Assembly (NCBI GenBank): GCA_019413955.1
Contig: DXMX01000074.1
Coordinates: 1 to 7,879 of the forward strand
Direction of reading: 5' to 3'
Length of the DNA: 7,879 bases
From: Collinsella sp.
GTDB lineage: Bacteria > Actinomycetota > Coriobacteriia > Coriobacteriales > Coriobacteriaceae
The translations under genes and the position numbers were made by a program. The notes below the pieces were generated by a model. The model ran no database searches, was not told the origin of the DNA, and saw only the letters and a program-made list of their open reading frames with translations. How positions within the stretch are numbered: the first letter of the stretch is position 1; each line of letters opens with the position of its first letter. Of the stretch, positions 6,190-7,879 are shown one piece after another.

Positions 6190-6231
6190 AACCACAAAGG
6201 GCGCAGTTCACAGGCATATTTGCGGTGGCTT
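6190..6231. repeat. REP-like palindrome with ACAGG core, degenerate copy 2
   Basis: AACCACAAAGGG (6190-6201), then ACAGGCA (6210-6216), then TTTGCGGTGG (6219-6228) follow the order and spacing of the copy at 5450-5486 with small insertions and mismatches. The stem is imperfect. It lies 21 bases past the hicB stop. Confidence 0.5.
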
Positions 6232-6259
6232 TACTGCCCATATCGCGTTTGCCCAGATA

Positions 6260-6298
6260 AAACCTGCCAAAATAAACCTGTCCCTTTTTGGTAGGTTT
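6260..6298. repeat. palindrome with inverted CCTGTCCC core, copy 3, abutting the cyclo-ligase ribosome binding site
   Basis: AAACCTGCCAAAA (6260-6272) pairs with TTTTGGTAGGTTT (6286-6298), 13 pairs with one wobble. The 13-base loop contains CCTGTCCC (6277-6284), the reverse complement of the loop core at 5463-5470. The right arm ends right before the GGGAG at 6299-6303. Confidence 0.65.
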
Positions 6299-6309
6299 GG
6301 GAGATGAGG
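6299..6309 (+). promoter_or_regulatory. ribosome binding region of the cyclo-ligase gene
   Basis: GGGAG (6299-6303) and GAGG-like GATGAGG ending at 6309 precede the ATG at 6315 by 11 and 5 bases. They support a start at 6315 and not a TTG at 6288, which lies inside the hairpin arm. Confidence 0.55.
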
Positions 6310-6314
6310 CTGGG

Positions 6315-6911
6315 ATGGATAAGGCTGAGTTGCGGCGGGCGGTGATTGCTCGGCGCGATGCGATTGATTTGGATGTGCGGGCGGCGAAGTCTGCTGTTGT
6401 ATGCGCGCGGCTTGTTGAGCTGATGGATCGCTTGGGTGCCGCGGCACCGCACACCGTTGCCGTCTATGCCGCCATGGGTTCCGAGGTCGACCCAGCCGCG
6501 TTTGCCGCCGCGGCCGTCGCGCGTGGCTGGCGCGCGGCCTATCCGTGCATGCTCTCGGCAACAGACGCCATGGCTTGTGGCCAGTGCATGTGCATGCGGG
6601 CAGTCTCTGCCGGCGATGCGTCCGAAGCCCCGTTTATCGCCCACCCTACGCGGGCCTTCGCAGCCACGGACGTCGACAGCGACCACTTCCCCATCGTGCC
6701 CGCCGCCGAGCTCGACATGGTTGTCGTGCCGCTCGTAGCTTTCGACCGCACCGGCGCGCGCCTGGGCTACGGCGGAGGCTGCTACGACCGCTACCTGCCC
6801 ACAGTTGCACCTGAACGCCCAATCGTCGGCATCGCCTTTGACGAACAGTGCGTCGACCACGTTCCCACCGACGCCCACGATCTGTCGCTGCCCAACATCG
6901 TCAGCGCCTAG
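6315..6911 (+). CDS. 5-formyltetrahydrofolate cyclo-ligase
   Basis: ATP-dependent enzyme (also called methenyltetrahydrofolate synthetase) converting 5-formyltetrahydrofolate to 5,10-methenyltetrahydrofolate, returning the storage folate to one-carbon metabolism in the cytoplasm. At 198 residues it matches the family. The basic N-terminal helix (MDKAELRRAVIARRDAI) starts the fold. YAAMGSEVDP (about residues 50-59) matches the family E-V-D/T substrate segment. GARLGYGGGCYDRYLP (147-162) is the nucleotide-binding signature. IVGIAFDEQCVDHVPTDAHD (about 170-189) is the C-terminal signature. Within the signature Cys156 replaces the usual Tyr of GGGYYDR. The chosen start is the ATG with nearby ribosome binding sequences. 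It follows hicB by 146 bases containing two palindromes and faces the next gene convergently. Confidence 0.92.
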   Translation: MDKAELRRAVIARRDAIDLDVRAAKSAVVCARLVELMDRLGAAAPHTVAVYAAMGSEVDPAAFAAAAVARGWRAAYPCMLSATDAMACGQCMCMRAVSAGDASEAPFIAHPTRAFAATDVDSDHFPIVPAAELDMVVVPLVAFDRTGARLGYGGGCYDRYLPTVAPERPIVGIAFDEQCVDHVPTDAHDLSLPNIVSA

Positions 6912-6935
6912 CCGCCGCTGTATCGCACCCGCAAG

Positions 6936-7003
6936 ATGAGCGTGGAAAATCTCCCACTTTGAGCCCCCTTACGAGCTAAAAACGGGAGATTATCCACGTT
7001 CAT
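6936..7003. repeat. 20-base inverted repeat between convergent genes
   Basis: GGGAGATTATCCACGTTCAT (6984-7003) is the reverse complement of 6936-6955 at 18 of 20 positions, with a 28-base loop. It lies between convergent genes and could form a hairpin in either transcript. No T-run follows, so bidirectional termination is possible but not shown. Confidence 0.7.
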
Positions 7004-7011
7004 TCAACAAG

Positions 7012-7054
7012 CGTCCGAAAATCCACGCTCGTCCGTCCGATTTTCCACGCTTGT
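7012..7054. repeat. tandem direct repeat of the same motif
   Basis: Two 21-base units (7012-7032 and 7034-7054) match at 17 positions; both contain CGTCCGA and TCCACGC. They share the TCCACG core with the inverted pair at 6936-7003, giving four copies of a related motif in about 120 bases. Confidence 0.7.
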
Positions 7055-7078
7055 GCAGCCAAACGCTCTGCAACTGCC

Positions 7079-7879
7079 TCAGCACGCACGCGGCACGCCG
7101 GCGACCTTGAGCTTGCGATCGAACTTTGTCGGATCCCTTAGATCATCCCAGCACAAGCGCACGATCTTGCAGTTATCAAGCAGCGAAAGCCTCGACTCGC
7201 GCTGGCGCTCATCGAACTGCGTCTTCGCGAGCTTGCCCTCCTCCGCTGCCTTCTCGCTTTTAACAAATCCGTCGAACTCCCCGATAATCAGCCGGTCGCC
7301 CACGCGCCACAAGTAGTCGACGCGATACGGTCGTCCCGGCTCAACCGGGTCGAACAGCTCAACTTGCAACTCCGGCGTCTGCCAGCCGCGCTCGATCATC
7401 AGGGCACGCGCCTTGGACTCGCCGCCGCTTTCCGACAGCCCATCGGCACATCGTGCAACCCTGCGCGCCGTCACAACACCGCGACGATTCAGGCCAAGCT
7501 TGTCGACAGTCTCAACGAGATGCTCCTTCGACAAAAGTTGCTCATGGAGCGCCGAATCCGCGATGATCAGTCCCTCGACAAACGATGCATCGACCAAGCA
7601 ATCCGTAATCGTTTGATCGATATCGGTTACGGCGATATCCATCTGGGTGGCCCGTGTTTGACGAGCATAGCGATGACGAATGACCTGAGAGCCCGGCGTC
7701 GTCGATTGGGGCGGCATCGCGGCGATATGGATGTGCGTCAAATTGGCATGCGAAACCGAAAGGCCATAGATAACAGCCGCCGTATAGGAGCAAAATGTCC
7801 AGTCGGGGTGCTTTTGCGCAAGCGCCCGCACCCGATGCAGATAACGCTGCCGAAACTTGAGCTCGGACCAGTATTCCGG
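7079..7879 (-). CDS. AbiEi-like protein with C-terminal PD-(D/E)XK nuclease-like domain (5' end outside window)
   Basis: Partial gene: the frame stays open from its stop (7079-7081) to the window edge, so the N-terminus, where AbiEi relatives carry a winged helix, is missing. About 266 residues are visible. The first half resembles the middle of type IV AbiEi-family antitoxin or regulator proteins: HPDWTFCSYTAAVIYGLSVS near 7808, then IHIAA, then DIDQTITDCLVDASFVEGLIIADSAL near 7590. The last 120 residues resemble a DUF559/Vsr-like restriction endonuclease fold: Glu in GGESKARAL (near 7418), Asp in YRVDYLW (7316-7318), Glu in IIGEFDG (7277-7279) and a following Lys (7259-7261), then a final VRLCWDDL strand and helix. 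It may bind or cut DNA; its role is unknown. No AbiEii toxin is visible in the window. It converges on the cyclo-ligase gene. Confidence 0.75.
   Translation of the reverse strand, partial: PEYWSELKFRQRYLHRVRALAQKHPDWTFCSYTAAVIYGLSVSHANLTHIHIAAMPPQSTTPGSQVIRHRYARQTRATQMDIAVTDIDQTITDCLVDASFVEGLIIADSALHEQLLSKEHLVETVDKLGLNRRGVVTARRVARCADGLSESGGESKARALMIERGWQTPELQVELFDPVEPGRPYRVDYLWRVGDRLIIGEFDGFVKSEKAAEEGKLAKTQFDERQRESRLSLLDNCKIVRLCWDDLRDPTKFDRKLKVAGVPRAC

Noticed and set aside
6288..6314. TTG start at 6288 for the cyclo-ligase
   Set aside because: It lies inside the arm of a hairpin and lacks a ribosome binding site. The ATG at 6315 starts the typical basic helix.
6231..6878. A 215-codon minus-strand frame opposite the cyclo-ligase
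   Set aside because: The sense strand carries all family signatures; the antisense product is low-complexity and unrecognisable, as expected of a GC-rich shadow frame.
6936..7054. Possible CRISPR array
   Set aside because: Repeat units vary in sequence, orientation and spacing, there are no uniform spacers, and no cas genes are nearby.
7829..7831. GTG at 7829-7831 as the true start of the AbiEi-like gene
   Set aside because: The frame stays open to the window edge with plausible sequence (EYWSELKFRQRYLHRV) before it, and AbiEi relatives have additional N-terminal sequence, so the gene is truncated by the window.

Overview
The window looks like a chromosomal piece of a high-GC gut Actinomycetota, most likely a coriobacterium such as Collinsella. 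This rests on the GC-rich codon use of the large genes, the gene mix (mannose-type PTS, presequence-protease-like M16C peptidase, HicAB, AbiEi-like protein) and small intergenic palindromes of a kind I associate with Collinsella-like genomes. No database search was possible, so the genus is an inference.

Layout. Positions 1-2000, minus strand: a GntR/HutC regulator (about 1247-1951), then cytoplasmic PTS subunits IIA (678-1097) and IIB (133-606), closed by a strong intrinsic terminator (51-83). No membrane subunits (IIC, IID) are present. The regulator-IIA gap holds two mutually exclusive hairpins and a candidate promoter/operator. Positions 2232-5270, plus strand: a 1012-residue M16C zinc metallopeptidase with its own ribosome binding site, followed by a textbook terminator (5275-5319). 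Positions 5320-5582: an intergenic region rich in palindromes, with a perfect 20-bp inverted repeat, a 14-bp-stem hairpin, and a promoter and candidate operator for the next genes. Positions 5583-6168, plus strand: an overlapping hicA-hicB toxin-antitoxin pair of lower GC than its surroundings. Positions 6169-6314: two more hairpins sharing the core of the one upstream of hicA. Positions 6315-6911, plus strand: 5-formyltetrahydrofolate cyclo-ligase. Positions 6912-7078: a cluster of four copies of a different short repeat. Positions 7079-7879, minus strand: a convergent gene, cut by the window edge, that joins an AbiEi-like region to a PD-(D/E)XK nuclease-like C-terminus.

How the genes fit together. 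The regulator, IIA and IIB form one sugar-uptake/regulation unit. The peptidase and the cyclo-ligase are housekeeping or peptide-turnover genes standing alone. hicAB sits between related palindromes and looks like an accessory insertion. The most interesting material is the set of three distinct palindrome families within about 1.7 kb, the possible attenuator before IIA, and the AbiEi-like/nuclease fusion. I see no tRNA, rRNA, CRISPR array or complete transposase gene.
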